Shown: positions 23,421 to 36,518 of the stretch, in pieces
How positions within the stretch are numbered: position 1 is the first letter of the stretch
Layout of the letters: each line of letters starts with the position of its first letter
Assembly (NCBI GenBank): GCA_025403435.1
Contig: CM046348.1
Location: 14,260,034-14,324,033, forward strand
From: Artocarpus heterophyllus
Taxonomy: Eukaryota > Streptophyta > Magnoliopsida > Rosales > Moraceae
DNA: 64,000 nucleotides
Direction of reading: 5' to 3'
Notes under the pieces: generated by a model
The model's input: only the letters and a program-made list of their open reading frames with translations
The model's database searches: none
What the model was told of the DNA's origin: nothing
Made by a program: the position numbers and the translations under genes

Positions 23421-23888
23421 TCACGTCGGCAAGCAAAAGCTGGCGGCCGCAGGGTGTGGAGAGGCCGTACTGATATTGTTGTTGTTGTCCCAATTCTGTG
23501 TCACCAATAAGCTTGGAGAGGAAGAGTAGATAACGTTGTTCGAAGCTCCGCCTTTTGATGGGATCCCACAGAACTGCCCCTCATGATCATCACTGTGATC
23601 ATATAATTTCCTCTTTATCATCACAACAGGCTCTTCTTCTTGATCATCATCATCATCATCTTGATGGTGATCATGATTAGTGTCCATCCGAACAAGAAGC
23701 CCTTTTTCCTCAACCAAGTTTGGGGTTAATCTTTGAGTTTGATGATCAATGTCACGTTGATGATCAAGCTGGTTCAGCAGCACAGTCCTGATCAAGAGCT
23801 GGTGGTGGTTCGAGATCTGGTGGGAGCTCGAACCTCCACTACTACTAGTAAATTTCTCCATATTATTACTATAATTTGAAGACCTAAT

Positions 23889-23924
<36 letters not shown>

Positions 23925-24812
23925 AGCAGTAGTACTCGTGGTAGTAGTGCAAGAGTTGTTGTGCCTCTTCTCTTTGGTCCTCGCCCTTGCCCTTGCCCTC
24001 GCCTTAGCCCTCGACTCCTTCGCAAGAAGACTAATCAAAGTAGCCTCGCTCAACGTCTCCGCATCGATTAATTTCTCCTTGGAGACCTTTCTCTTCGGAA
24101 CATTAATGTCGTGATCAGCAGCAGCGACTAGTTCGTTCACTTCATACATGGCTTGTTCGCACTGATCCGAGTTAGCGGCGTCTGTGGAAGACAAAGTGGT
24201 CGAGCTGATCTTGGTGGTAGTACTGGTTCTGAGCTTGCTTCGGGAGAGCTCTTTGATGGCTTTCCTGGACTTGGTGAGAAGCCATTCCAGGGTCCTGCTG
24301 GCCTTGTCAAACCCTAGCATATCGTGGAGGTCGAAGAACTCGCGGGCGATGTCGATGGACAGCCTCACCCTCCGATCTCTCAGCCCCTGAGCGGTGTAAA
24401 TCTTGCTGTGCCGGTCCTTCTTTGTCGCCACCGCTCCCGGCTTCCTGGGGAAGAATTTGGGAGCCAACCGTCGGTTGCCTCCGCCGTTGATGATAAACTC
24501 TTGCTTAGTACTACCAGTAGTAGTACCGGTCATGATGTTGGCCGTGGTGGTAGTGGTAGTGTTTGAAATTACTCCCAAATTGATTAGAGTACTCTCCGGG
24601 ATTTGAGCATTGGCTAGGGAGAAAAGATGGTCGTATTGGTAGTTTTGGTGAAGGAAAAGGTTGTCGTTTTGGTTAGGTATTAGAGGAGGAATAGGAGGAG
24701 GAGGTGGTGGTGGCTGTGGCTGTGGTTGTGGTTGGTTATAAGGAGAGGATGAAGGGAAATAGTACGGTGGAAAAGGACTCATGAGAGTGTTGGAAGTGGA
24801 AGAAGAGAACAT
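23421..24812 (-). CDS. BRC1-like: CYC/TB1-class TCP transcription factor, BRANCHED1 (TCP18)-like
   Basis: A 463-residue nuclear DNA-binding protein. The TCP domain (residues about 131-189) starts [20 protein letters not shown] (basic region) and continues through helix-loop-helix segments [14 protein letters not shown] and [16 protein letters not shown]. An R domain at about 264-281 ([18 protein letters not shown]) places it in the CYC/TB1 class. The N-terminus MFSSS with a Pro/Gln-rich stretch (27-43) resembles BRC1 proteins, which restrain axillary bud outgrowth and integrate strigolactone, auxin and cytokinin signals (family knowledge). Low-complexity tracts include ten Asn (298-307) and six Asp (385-390). 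The start is the first ATG of the frame. A donor ACG|GTAAGC (GT at 23402-23401) lies 18 nt past the stop and an acceptor TTTGCAG ends at 23266, giving a likely 137-nt 3'UTR intron. Assignment to BRC1 rather than another CYC/TB1 paralogue is less sure than the class. Confidence 0.92.
23889..23925. repeat. Trinucleotide microsatellite within the TCP coding region
   Basis: An (ATT/TTA)n run on the plus strand encodes the ten-Asn tract of the TCP protein on the minus strand. Length changes here would alter the poly-Asn tract in steps of one residue without shifting the frame. Confidence 0.85.
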
Positions 24813-25000
24813 TTGTTGGTCTTTGGATATTGACCCTAAATCCAGTGCCTCTCACAAAGAAAGCTACCCTTAACTCAACCCCATTATATCTAGAAAAAAG
24901 AGATTTCTCTCTGATCCACTTTCTCTCTCTTTCTCAGAAAGTGGGGACTCAAAAGAATATTTTAAAGATTATCTTTTGAAACCCGGGGAAAACTTAAGAG
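24813..25000 (-). promoter_or_regulatory. 5'UTR and proximal promoter of the TCP gene
   Basis: Reading toward the ATG at 24812 on the minus strand there is a GA-rich stretch (24900-24950, gagaaagagagagaaagtgg), then CTAGATATAATGG (about 24886-24898), a possible TATA-type element, and about 70 bases of leader. The positions of the core promoter and start site are inferred. Confidence 0.35.
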
Positions 25001-27570
25001 GGAGAAATGTGAATTTCTGGTTGGAACTTGATTACCCTGGTTCAACCATTGAACAGAATATTTATTGTAAGTACTCTCTACACCTTTTATTTCTTTGATT
25101 TTATTTATGAAATCAATATCTATTTCTAGCTATATAATATCTTTAGATTTTCTTATATAATAATTAATAACCTTTGTATCTTGATGTTACCCTTGGGGTT
25201 AAGTTTACGTACAGAAATGGATATGTGTTAATAAGTAAATGAAACCCATTCACTATTATGTGGGTTTGTGCAACAGATACGTGGAAGCTGCGTAAGCAAC
25301 TCAGGGAGTGATGATCATGACCAACAAAAACAAATTCAGGAGATTGATGGAATCCTTTCAACTTTTGGACCCGTTAATTTTCACACATCATAGGGTGAGA
25401 AAGAGAGAAAGATAAACCACTTTTTATTTTTTTATTAAAACCTTTTAGACCCGTTAATTAATTATAATATTTTCAATACTAGCTAGCTTCTTTAGGCTTT
25501 CAAAATTTCAATGTGTGGCCAATAACGGGTCTACAGCTGGCCTAGGCCATTTTAGAGGGGATGTATAGTGGGCTACCTTAGCACTTACCTAGGTGTTAGC
25601 CAAAGGCCGTGTGTATTATGTGAGTGTAAATATTATAAAATGGCCGTAAAAATATAATATAACATATATTGCCCGTAGATTATAACCAGATTACAAAACA
25701 GTATTACAACTCCAATTCTACCCGGCGCGCGTGACTCTCTTTACAACCCAAAAGCAAAAGCCTATGTTTAGGGAAGCAGTTAAGACCAATATATTAAATC
25801 AAAAAATAATTTTTTTTAATAAATTTGAAACATAATTTATAGTTTAAAATTGTATTTAGAAAGTTCATTAAAATATTAATTTTAATTAATTTGAACCAAA
25901 AATAAAATTAAGCTAGAATCTATAGTTTGCTCCGTGAATAATAGGTTGAACCGTAGTTTTAATTTAAACTAAAAAATAGCTGAAGTGTGCAACATATTAT
26001 TATATTAGTGAAGAAAAATACTATTTGATTTTTAGAGGGTGTTTTTTGCTTTTTTGACTGGGCCATGCGTATACAATGTCGCTTTCACCATAAAGAACTC
26101 GTTTATCGCCATTTACTTGCTGTGTTGGCCTGCAACTTTTGCGACAGAGAAAAGGGGAAATCGGGGGAGAAAAATAACTTGTATGTATAAAGTAAAAACC
26201 AAAGGTTATTGAACAAACTTCTATGTGGAGTACTAAAATGTGTTCAAAAGCATTTATGCATATGGTACTTCTTAAATGGGCAGAAGATAATATAAAAAAT
26301 TGTGTGTGTGTGGGTGGTTTTTAAATTCTGTATTTGAAATTTAACGCAACTAGCTTGGAACTAACTTCTATATTTGTACATGTTAATAATATGAAACGCA
26401 TTGTATATGCGAAATATAGAGTAAAAATAGCAAGGATATAACATAACAGGTACAGCAGGACTTACCCACCATTCATTTTTGCCTGAACTTTCCCTTTCAC
26501 TTGCACTTTAGTTTGTAAGCAATTTTGTGTATTGATTTCTTTTCTCTTTCTTACTGTATTGCAAGGTTTCAGTAAATTCTCACAAATTTCTTCTTAAAGT
26601 ACAACATCTTAGTGAATATTGTAAATTAGGTTTCAGAACTTAGCTTAGTATTCTTATTATTGTTATTATTAACAGAAATAAGCTTGGATATGTGTCATTT
26701 ACTAAAGGCATGCATGGAATAGTAGAAAGAAAATTTAGTGTCATTACTTATAGTTTTGTTTAGTGAATGAGAGAAATCAACTGGCATTAAAAGGCTAAGG
26801 TATAGCTTAATTAGATTGACATCTCCCAAAAACTCTATGGTAGACCGAAGATTTTGACTCAAACCTAATAAAAAATTAAATAACAAAAGTTGCAACAAAG
26901 AAATAAAAACCAATCTAAAAGCATACAAACCGAATACTAACCAACTAACCAATGGACCAGAATAGAGATGAACAAAATAACATTCCTAAGACAAAGACCA
27001 TCTCTAAGAATCTATTCCTCATGAAAGGAGATCTCGTTAAAAACTTTGAGAGGAAAAAAAAAAACTCGGAGAAAAAATCCACCTAAAAAAATAAGCTCAA
27101 AACATAATAAATCACACTATCAGGAGCATGACACCACCAAGATGGATGATGATATTGAAGATGTAAAAAAGCTAATTTGTCTGCAGCTTGATTGCCTTCT
27201 CGAAAGATATGGAAGTCAGAAAGTAGACACAAGAATTGTCAGGGAGGAAGCTTTGTAAAGAGCATCAAACCACTTATTACGAAACTGGCAAATACTATGA
27301 CCAAATACAGCTAATATTTTAGCAAGTTTTTAATATAAAAACGCACATAGATACATTCATAGGTGTATAAATACACTTACACACAGAGACCTGGCCAGGT
27401 GAATTTGTAATCAATTTCGTTTCAAGCTGATTAAGACAGTCCTTTCTGTTTAAAGTGATTGAATAGTTTTCTCTCTCTCTCTCTCTCTCAATGTATAAGG
27501 TACAAGGAGCACAGAGAACAAAGGATATTGAATTGAAACAAATTGTTTCAGTCAATTATAATTAATTTAT
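25001..27570. other. Upstream intergenic region of the TCP gene
   Basis: No gene is supported. It is AT-rich with a short GC-richer patch at 25530-25620 and a CT microsatellite at 27470-27489. The small frames at 25164-25361, 26695-26952 and 27046-27258 have no domain or gene-like context. Distal regulatory elements of the TCP gene may lie here, but none can be identified by eye. Confidence 0.4.
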
Positions 27571-27573
27571 TAA

Positions 27574-28899
27574 GGGTGCATTTAACAATACAGTTAAAAC
27601 TAAAAGTTAAACCCAATTAGATAAATTATACCGACAAAAGTTAAATCAATTGGATAAATTATACCGACAGTCTTAGTGTTTTACTTAAATTACTATGACA
27701 CTTATAAGGGTGCATTTAACAATACAGTTAAAACTAAAAGTTAAACCTAATTAGATAAATTATACTCAAATTACTATTAGGTCCAAAATAAGATAAAATA
27801 CAAAGATTTAAAATTATATAATCCATAAAAGTTTACAATTAATTTTTTAATCATATATCTCAAATTTTCAATTCTAGTCAGAATCCAACATTAATCTCAA
27901 TAAAACTAAAACAAATTAATTCCACCAAAACCAAAAATATTTAATTCCAACAAGCCATAATTCAATTATAAAAAATAGCACATCTTTCATAAAAATTTAA
28001 ATCTTTGAACAAAAATAAAAAACAGATATTTTTTCATAAAAATAAAAAAACAGATAGTTTAAAAATATTAGAATAAAAAAAAAGAATTCTACTATCTAAA
28101 AAAAAGACAAAAGATAACCTCTGTTTAAAAAAAAAAAACCATATCTTAGACTTTCTTTTTCCCTCTCGAACGTGGGGGTAATGGCATGGGTTGAGGACAC
28201 CGACGAGGGTGGGAGATGCTGTTAGGGGGGAGGGGACACAAGTGGGGGGCGATGACTAGGTTGGTAGAGAAGGCGCTACAATGGTCTAGGAAGGGGGTCC
28301 TTGTAGGGCTTGCAGGGAAGAGTGGGCTAGGTACAATGGGAATCCAGAAGGGAAAGGGGCTAACAGCATAGGGAGGGCGCTCCAGTGACGCATGGACCAG
28401 GGTGGTCTAGGTGGCTAGAGACGGTGGCTGGATTGGCAATAGGTGGAGCTACTATGGCCAGAGGAAGGTTGTAGAGGGATAGGGGGCTAGACGAGGCGGT
28501 TGGGCAAAGGGAGTGAGGAAGGGAGGAGGTCGGGAAGGGGTGTTTGGGGCTTGTTTGTCTAGTCTGTCTTTTAGGGTTTTTTTTTCCCTTCAAATTAATG
28601 CTTAGGATTTAATTTTATAAATCAATGGTTGAGATTAAATGGGGCATTTTGATCATTTCAAGCAAAAGTTAACAGAGTTATGTCTAAAATGTGTCAATGT
28701 GATTAGTCTTGGTCTAGGGGGCACCATTGTAATTTAAGTAAAACACAGAGGGTGTTAATGTAATTTATCCAAACCGATTTATTGTAGTATATAAGGGTTT
28801 TACACTGTAGCATAACTTTGTTTTATTTTATAGCTTGTGAGAGCTTTACATTGTAGCAGTTGATACTATATAGCTAGAACGATGTTGTCAAATGCTGTT
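27574..28899. mobile_element. Larger TAA-flanked DNA transposon-like element with G-rich interior
   Basis: The left end GGGTGCATTTAACAAT and the reverse complement of the right end AACAGCATTTGACAAC are imperfect inverted repeats of the same type as the window's MITEs. TAA lies on both sides (27571-27573 and 28900-28902). The left terminal 60 bp is duplicated in direct orientation at 27571-27630 and 27705-27765. The right 115 bp carries the family's 'gtgagagctttacattgtagcag'. The interior contains a G-rich island. It may be one 1.33-kb non-autonomous element, or two MITE remnants bracketing other DNA. Confidence 0.4.
28165..28560 (+). other. G-rich island on the plus strand
   Basis: Many runs of three to seven G on one strand (gggggt, gggttg, gggtggg, ggggggagggg, ggggggcg) stand out against AT-rich flanks. 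Closely spaced G-runs at 28164-28260 could form G-quadruplexes. The minus-strand 77-codon frame over it is Pro/Ser-rich and probably a by-product of composition. The region might be a captured gene fragment, but I do not recognise one. Confidence 0.5.
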
Positions 28900-28988
28900 T
28901 AAGTCAGATAACTCTAGCAAAAAGAATCCACTTTATAATTCTCATGTTGCATGTATTTTTCATGCTGCATAACATCCCCTTGTGTGGC

Positions 28989-29078
28989 GATCAAACAAAA
29001 TACAAGAAAGAAACGAATAACACAACACGAAAAGATCAAACAAAATACAAGAAAGAAACGAATAACACAACCTGAAAA
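28989..29078 (+). repeat. 45-bp tandem duplication
   Basis: Two nearly identical 45-bp units (28989-29033 and 29034-29078), each starting gatcaaacaaaatacaagaa and ending in a cgaaaa/tgaaaa variant. A recent local duplication with no evident function. Confidence 0.85.
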
Positions 29079-32000
29079 GTCCAATTCCTTTTTGGTAGTG
29101 TATGTTTTTCATCTTATGATTGCATTATTATTAATATTATCATAAGCAAAAAAAAAAAAAAAGTGTCTTAACCCCTGATGCCCGGGCCGGTCCCCCCGCG
29201 CGCACAACAAAAGAAACATGGTTACAATTTGCTAGGTGACATATGAAAAAATCAAAACTAATGAGGTGGTAGTTTTAACGTTGTTTTCAGGAATCATCAA
29301 ACATCATGTGAAATGTCTATGTACGAAGAAAGATGTACATCACACTAATTGATAAGCAAATTAAACAATTTCTAAGGTGGGGGTTGAAGTTCGCATACAA
29401 GCCACAAATGAATCCCCATTATTTGTTGTCTAAAGCTGTTGACGGGTTTCCCGCCAAATTATTCGCTGATGATTATTTCTGTTTCAACGCTGTTTATCTA
29501 TAGCAGATACACTATTTTATGTTAGATTTTTTTTAAAAAAAATTTTTCTTTATCATGTACTGTGACAATTTTGTTATTATGAGCGGCCTTTAGCAATCAT
29601 AGTCATGTGTTTTCTGCGCTTCTCCACTGCAGATGTATTAATATATATACATATGCATATATTTAGTGTGTCTTTATATGTCCGAAGACAATTGGTTGGA
29701 AAACCATTCAAGACAGGATTAATGATGTGTCTGACCACACGTTATCCTGCCTTACCTTGATGATAATGCTTGAACAGACACATATTATATATATATATAT
29801 ATTGAATAGGAAAATGCCATGTCTCAAAACTTCTCTAATTGACCAGAAAATTGATCGTGGTCTTTTTTTTTTTTTTTAAAAAAAAAGGAGGATGCGACTA
29901 ACATCAAATGCGCTAAGAACATCCGATCTAAGATTGAAATGTACATACTACCTTGTTCTTTTTTTTTTCAACATGCATTTTGGATGTAATTAAACAAAAT
30001 CAAAATAAAGCAAACCAACAAAAAGCACCTTGTTTATGTGGGATTAGAATTCCCTTGGAACAGATAGAAGTGCTCATTTGTAACGTTGTGATCAGGAGAA
30101 TAATTGTTATATATATATATGTCATTACATTAGCGTGCTAGTATGAACATTAGTTTTCCCTTGTATACCCGCTCATATGAGACTATTCGCTTGTTTGAGA
30201 GGGTTTTATAGAAACTGTTTTTGGTTTCTTAAGTCTAAAAATTGCTCTTGAAAGTGTTTAGATGATCTGTCAGAAGTGCTTTTGCTCCTCACTCTAAAAG
30301 TGCTTCCTATCAAAGCCACAAAATATGCATTCTTAAAAAAGCATCTTTGAAACAGACTTTGAAACATATGTCAGAGTATGAATAATATATTATAAGCATA
30401 AATATAATATTTTTGTAACTTAAAATAATTAAAGCCATTTTAACTCAAAAAACTCTTTTAAAAATATGATTCTAAACACTTACTAAAAAGCTATAGTTTT
30501 TTTTTTATTGACTAAAAGCATAAGCAAAAGCTTGGACAAAGAGGCCCAATTATAAAAATGTTGATAGACATTATTCAAGTATCCAAAATGCAAACTGAAA
30601 AGAAAAGAAAAAAAAAGAACAAGGAAATAGATTTTCACGACACTTGTTTCATGACACTTGCATATATAGAGGAGCATTAATTCATTTTCTTTTCTTTTTT
30701 AGTAGTTACTCCAAGAACAAGAAGCAAATCAAAAGAGGCATATATCATGTCGTCCCTAGAAATTGGGTTGATGATGTGCCAGCTATAGAAAGCACATTGT
30801 TAAAAGAGAATTATGTGGTAGGGACACATATCGAAATGACAAGTTTTTTACCGTTAGATCTTATTAAAATTATATTTTTAATATAAATATGAATATCTTA
30901 TAGTTAAAAAATAGGCTCTTATTAATAAACATCTCATGATTGAAAAAGAAATATTTTATTTTATTTTTTTGACAAAGACACATATAAAAAGGACATTTTT
31001 TATCGTTAGATATTATCAAAATCATATTTTTAAAATAGATTTAAACATTTCAAGGTTGAAAAACAAAATCTTACATATAGGTTATTTCTTCGGATCCAAT
31101 AAAAATTTCCCAAAAAGAAAATTGTGGGCAATAATTGAACTTCTCGACAATACCACTCAAACCTGATAATACTTGTCAGTAGAGGTGTTTTACTGCCAAT
31201 ATAAGTGATGAATCTTTTTTCAGCAGTGCCGGAAACTTCCTTTTTTTAACCGAATTAACACGTGAAAAAAGAAAAGTGTTTCCCTTCCTTCCCGTTCGAA
31301 AACACGCCAATGTTGAATAGGTGATAGTACTTTTTGTCCAATACGCCCGGTTGGTGAAACAATTAATTCGATCTCATATTTTAATCAAAACTCCAATTGC
31401 TCCACACTACACGCCAGTCGCTGATTCTGATAATTATGTTAACCCCTCTCTGGTCAGGATGAAGCTTTAAAAAAGGACGTCTATAGTCCTTTCCCTTATC
31501 ATTTCTTTCCTTTGTTTTGATTTGGTCGTATAGCCCTACTTCTGTTTAGACATGCTGATACAGGTAACCATTATTATGTGAATAATTGGCTGCTTGTGTG
31601 TTAGCTTCAATTTTCACTTCGTGAGTGGTCCACGATAGATATATATACACACACACACACAGACACATATATAAACGCACTACTTCAAAGACTTGTAAAA
31701 AACTTATGTTGGGTTTCTTCGAATATTTACATATTCTAAGTGAATAGCTAATTTTGACGGCTAGCTACTTGAATCGACAAATTTAATTAACTTTTTTAGC
31801 TTATACAATACCTATAATTAAACATTAATTGACAAATTATCCTTTACCACTTAGCTTGAAAGTATAATTTTGTGATTTGTTTCTTTCTTTTTTTTTTTAA
31901 TTTTTTATAACATTGCGCTTAATCATTTTTTGTTATAAGATTATCTATAAGATTCAAATAATAAATCTGTAAATTACTCAAGGATAATCAATTGTTGATC

Positions 32001-35000
32001 TTATAAGGTACAAAAGTGATGCATGTTTAAAATTCAATATAATTAATTTTTAAAAAACCCAAAATATAAAAGCTTTTACTAATACCCTTTTGTCCAGTAA
32101 AGTAATTTAGAGCCCCAAGTGATCAGATCAAGCCTTTACAATATAACAAGAGTTAGACCAGCTTTGTGGAGGCACATATTATTATCCACAAATGCATCTT
32201 GTCACGTCGCAACAAACATTGTGTGCACATATATGTAGACAAAATTTCCATCAGACAGATTGATCCTGACTTGAGATGTTATTTTCCTTTTTTTAATCTA
32301 AAATGTTTATATATACATGAGATGTCCGTTCACAACAATTTGAGTACTGCTATTAAAAATGGACGTTTTATAGCCCTATCTTCATCATTTATTTTCTTTG
32401 TTTTTGTTTTGATGCTATGGCATTATTATGTGAATGATTGCCTGTTTTGTGCATTGGGTTCAATTTTCATCATGGGCTCCATAAATATTTATGATCTTCA
32501 TCGCCTTCCATTGTAACACCCCTCTCTCTATATATTTTCTGAGTTACACAAATAAAAAGACTAGACAAAAAAGAAGAGCAGTTTCCTGAAAATAAATTAT
32601 TGATTCTCGATTGGGTGCCATGACCTTAGCCTTCCACCCAGCCTAGTGGGCGCAGTGGACGCCATAGTGCTGATTTGCTATTACCTGAGAAATAATGCTC
32701 CAGAACTCCAGCGTTGTGGTTATGCATGCCATTATTATCCACAAGGTCCATCCCCATCAAATCCCCCCATATGGATGTGCAAGGGCTCATTCTCCCCTCC
32801 GAAACCATCCTGCTGGCCCATTTTTTGCGTAGAACTAATTCGTTCTGACGTTAAATTAGGCTCCACAGCTTAATATCATCGGCTATTGTGTCATCATTGC
32901 CTTTCATTGTTGTACTCACAATAGTCTTTCATTGTTGACTCACACCGGTCACTCCTCCCTCGTCGCTAACTGTGGCCCCCATCTTTTGGCATTCTTCTCC
33001 TTTTTTTCTTTTCTCTTTCTCCCCCTACACATATTTAATATTGTTTTTTTGCCAATTATTATTGTGGGGTTTTCGTATTTTGTTAATGTTTTTAGTGAAG
33101 TCCATAGTGTCTGAGGATTTTGTCTAGGATTAGAAAATAAAGAAAAAGAAATTGAGATTTCGATTTGGGATTACATTGGTATTGATGTTGGTTTGCTTTT
33201 TAAGATTACTATATATTTTAGGATTATTTTTTATTTCATTCGTTCAAGAGTAAAAAAATTGGATTATAATTAAAAAAAAAAACATTTAAGATTTAGAGTT
33301 AAAACTAGAGCGGAAAAAACAAAGATTTAGGTTTAGAATTAACGTTGACTAATTTTTTGGGTTTTTAAATACCCATTTTAGTTCATATCTATAATGTGTT
33401 TATAGTTAATGGTGATATAACGCAAAGCTTGATATATTTGATTTTGATTAAGTAAAGTAGAACTTAGTGATTCACTTTCTCGTAAAATTATAAATACCTA
33501 ATGCTCAGGAACGGAGTTAGAAAAATTAGTTAGAAAGGACAGAACATATACTAACATTATTAAGAAAAATTAAGTAAAGAAAATTTAGAACTTCAAGGGG
33601 GCCGAACATAATTATAAGAGGGCAAAATATACTTGTAAAGGGGTGAAATATAATTTTTATAAAATTTTATATATAATATTAAAAGAAAAAAAAGTTCAGA
33701 GCTACCCACCTCCACCCATGCTCAATAAGCAAGTTAACTCCAGTACAATTATTCTCTCCATCCTACTAATTATTTCTCTCTTTTTGTAGTATCATTAATT
33801 AGTATACAATTGTTCCGTCTAGAAGATAAGTTTTCTAAAGCTGTGTACCTAATTAACTGGGTAGAACTTTATAAATTCGTTTCCTTCATTAAAACTACAA
33901 GCTACGTAGATTGGATATTGGCCATATACGTATATGCATGTACCCAAGTACGTACTTTGGTACATCCAAAGTACGAATAAGTGAAAAAGAAAAAAAAAAG
34001 GCTCTTATATATTATTATTTGTTGTGTTTTTGATCCCGTCTTAAAAGATTAATTATCAAGAGATATAGTCTATTTGGGACCTTGTTCGCTCATTCCTCCC
34101 TTTCAACCGAAGCCCACAGTCATCACATCTCTCTTCAAGAATTCATCATGTTTATACACGCAGCTACATTTAGAATCTAGTTCTGATATCTTTTGTTGGC
34201 TCTTTGGATTTTATGCTAAAAGATTAACCCATTAGGAGTAGCTTAAACCCTTGTAACTCATTCTCCGTTCATAATTCTAGCAAACGTGGGACTTTATTTG
34301 CACATTCTAAATATTATTTACTCATCGGCATAGCCACTTGAAGCTCGCTCAAGTGGTGATTCATGCAACATGTATCCAAAATTTAAATTTGGTAGTTTTA
34401 TTGCTGGTGGGACCCATAGGCTCCCCATTGTTGTATATTGAAAAAAAAAAAGAAACAATATATCTTTTATTCTACTAACTAATTTTTCACTCGAGTAATT
34501 TGTATTTAATTATATTTATCTTACATTTGTCTTTTTTGTTGCCACATTAAAAGTTTAGGCGAAGGCTTCTTCATACATTTCTAAAGAATTTTCATCTCTA
34601 TGGGATTAAGATCTTATTACTTACAAAATAATGAGCTCCAGTATAATATAATGAACTTTTTAATTAAAGACTTATTATTTTGAGAGTAGTAATGTTTTAA
34701 CCTCAGAGGATTAAATAAGAGTGCTCTTGTATAAAAATTAAGTTGGTGTTCTTTTTTAGGAAATATAATGATATGGTGTTTAACAATATTAGTTCAACTC
34801 AATATTAATTTAAATCTTTCATATACTATAATATATATAAAGCTTTCACATATGTCATAGTATTTGAATCAAAAGTGTGATAGTCTTGAGAAAATGGACT
34901 GAAAGTTGATGTGAAAATGCCCGTGATACTTAAAAGCAGAATTTGTTAAAATTAGAAAGAAAATACATATGAGAAAAGCAAGAGATCCACATTATCCCCA

Positions 35001-36518
35001 ACTGATTTGTTTCTACAAGCCATTATGAGCAATCTGAGTGACCTATAGCCAATCGCTAGCCCTTAGGCTTTGAAGTTCGAAGTGGAAATACCCAAATAGA
35101 AAGTCCATTTTAACACACTTCAGGACATAAGATACATTAAAAGCGGATTCTCTTTGCTTTTAAAGAAGTTCAGAGTTTAACTTCAACCAAAAAATAAAAA
35201 CCCATCTCCTAGTCCTACTAGCTACACACATGCATAGCTAGCCTAGGAATGAGCATGCTTTATACTTCATCACCGGTTGTGCAGTAGCCCTCACTTTATA
35301 GTCCCTAGAATTCATCAAAAGAATGAAGACGTTTATGTTGCAGCGAACATCCACACCGAAGTACTGCATCTGATTATTATTATATGAGATTTTATTTTTG
35401 AAGCTTATTAATTGCGTATTTTTATGTTAAATTTGATTAAAATGAAAAGGGGGTGTACGATGGAGAACAATAAAGTTCTCCCTCAGTGGAGAATGTTTTT
35501 GGTCCATTAAATTTCAATATAATAATAATAATAAATAAATAAACTTATAATAAGTGAAATTAAAAATTAGCTCACATACACCAAATTCATCTATTTTTAT
35601 TTACACAAAATTTATTAAAAATAACTAATTTTAACAAAACAATTCTCAACCATAGATTTCTCTATAATTTTTTATCTCAGCCATTTATTCAAACCAAAAA
35701 CAAATTTAAGGACCTTCTCCAATGGCTGCCGCGGGCAGCTCCACACGCCGCCCTTAGCGGTAGACTTCACGTTCGGAGAAGCCCATCATTGAGCTGTCTT
35801 GGTTGAGTCGATCGCTGAGCCATCATGGTCGAGTTGTGGCCCATCGCTGAGCCATTGTTGCCAACTCCCACGAACACTGCCAAGTTGAAGCCCCCTTATA
35901 AGTAGAAACCCTCTACAGTTTAAATCTCTCACCAAGCACCCCACTAATGTTACTAAATAATTCCAGAAAAATCAGAAAATTAAAAATAAGGGAAAAAAAC
36001 AACAGCCCTAATATAGTTTACAAATAAAGAATGTACGTAACATAAACTTAGAAAACTAACCAGCTCTTTTGAATGACGGTAAAACAAATAAAAAAGAAGC
36101 CTTCTGAAATTAGGATCTAATCCCATTACAGAAAAGTAAAGAAATGCCACATTGAAAAATTTTCCTAGTAAAATCTAAAAGGACAAATCTGAGAAAAGAA
36201 AAAAGGATGCATCCATTCTGGTCTTCAATTGGTGCTGAAACTGATCACAAAACACTAATTTCCCTCTCTGTCTCTAATCAAAACAAGCAAATATGCAAAC
36301 GTCTCTGGTTCTATAAGCACAACATAATGTTGCTTGAATCCCTTACCACTTCAAGCACGATGAATATGGCCCTTTTTCTTTCTTTAATCGTTAATAGTTT
36401 TCATTCTAAAACCATCAAGATCAAATTAACACAAGACCTTGATACAACTATCCCCATCTCTTTCTAAGCAAACAACTAGTTCTAGGCGCTTTTTTTTTTT
36501 GTACCCTTATCTAAGCTC
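29079..36518. other. Long gene-poor intergenic region
   Basis: No gene is supported across about 7.4 kb. Noted inside: a poly-A run followed by a GC-rich patch (29145-29210, cccgggccggtccccccgcg), possibly the end of a SINE or LINE; a possible decayed MITE around 30189-30550; a GC-richer block at 32610-32830 with short frames on both strands but no domain; a block at 33500-33720 that looks like an old repeat; and microsatellites such as (CA) near 31650 and (AAT) near 35520. A Tourist-like end (tggtgtttaacaatatt) occurs near 34774 without a clear partner. Confidence 0.4.

Noticed and set aside
24184..24606. Plus-strand reading frames opposite the TCP gene
   Set aside because: They are shadows of the strongly supported minus-strand coding sequence and have no domains.
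34335..34452. SINE with poly-A end near 34.4 kb
   Set aside because: No B-box and no target duplication; the poly-A run alone is not enough in this AT-rich DNA.
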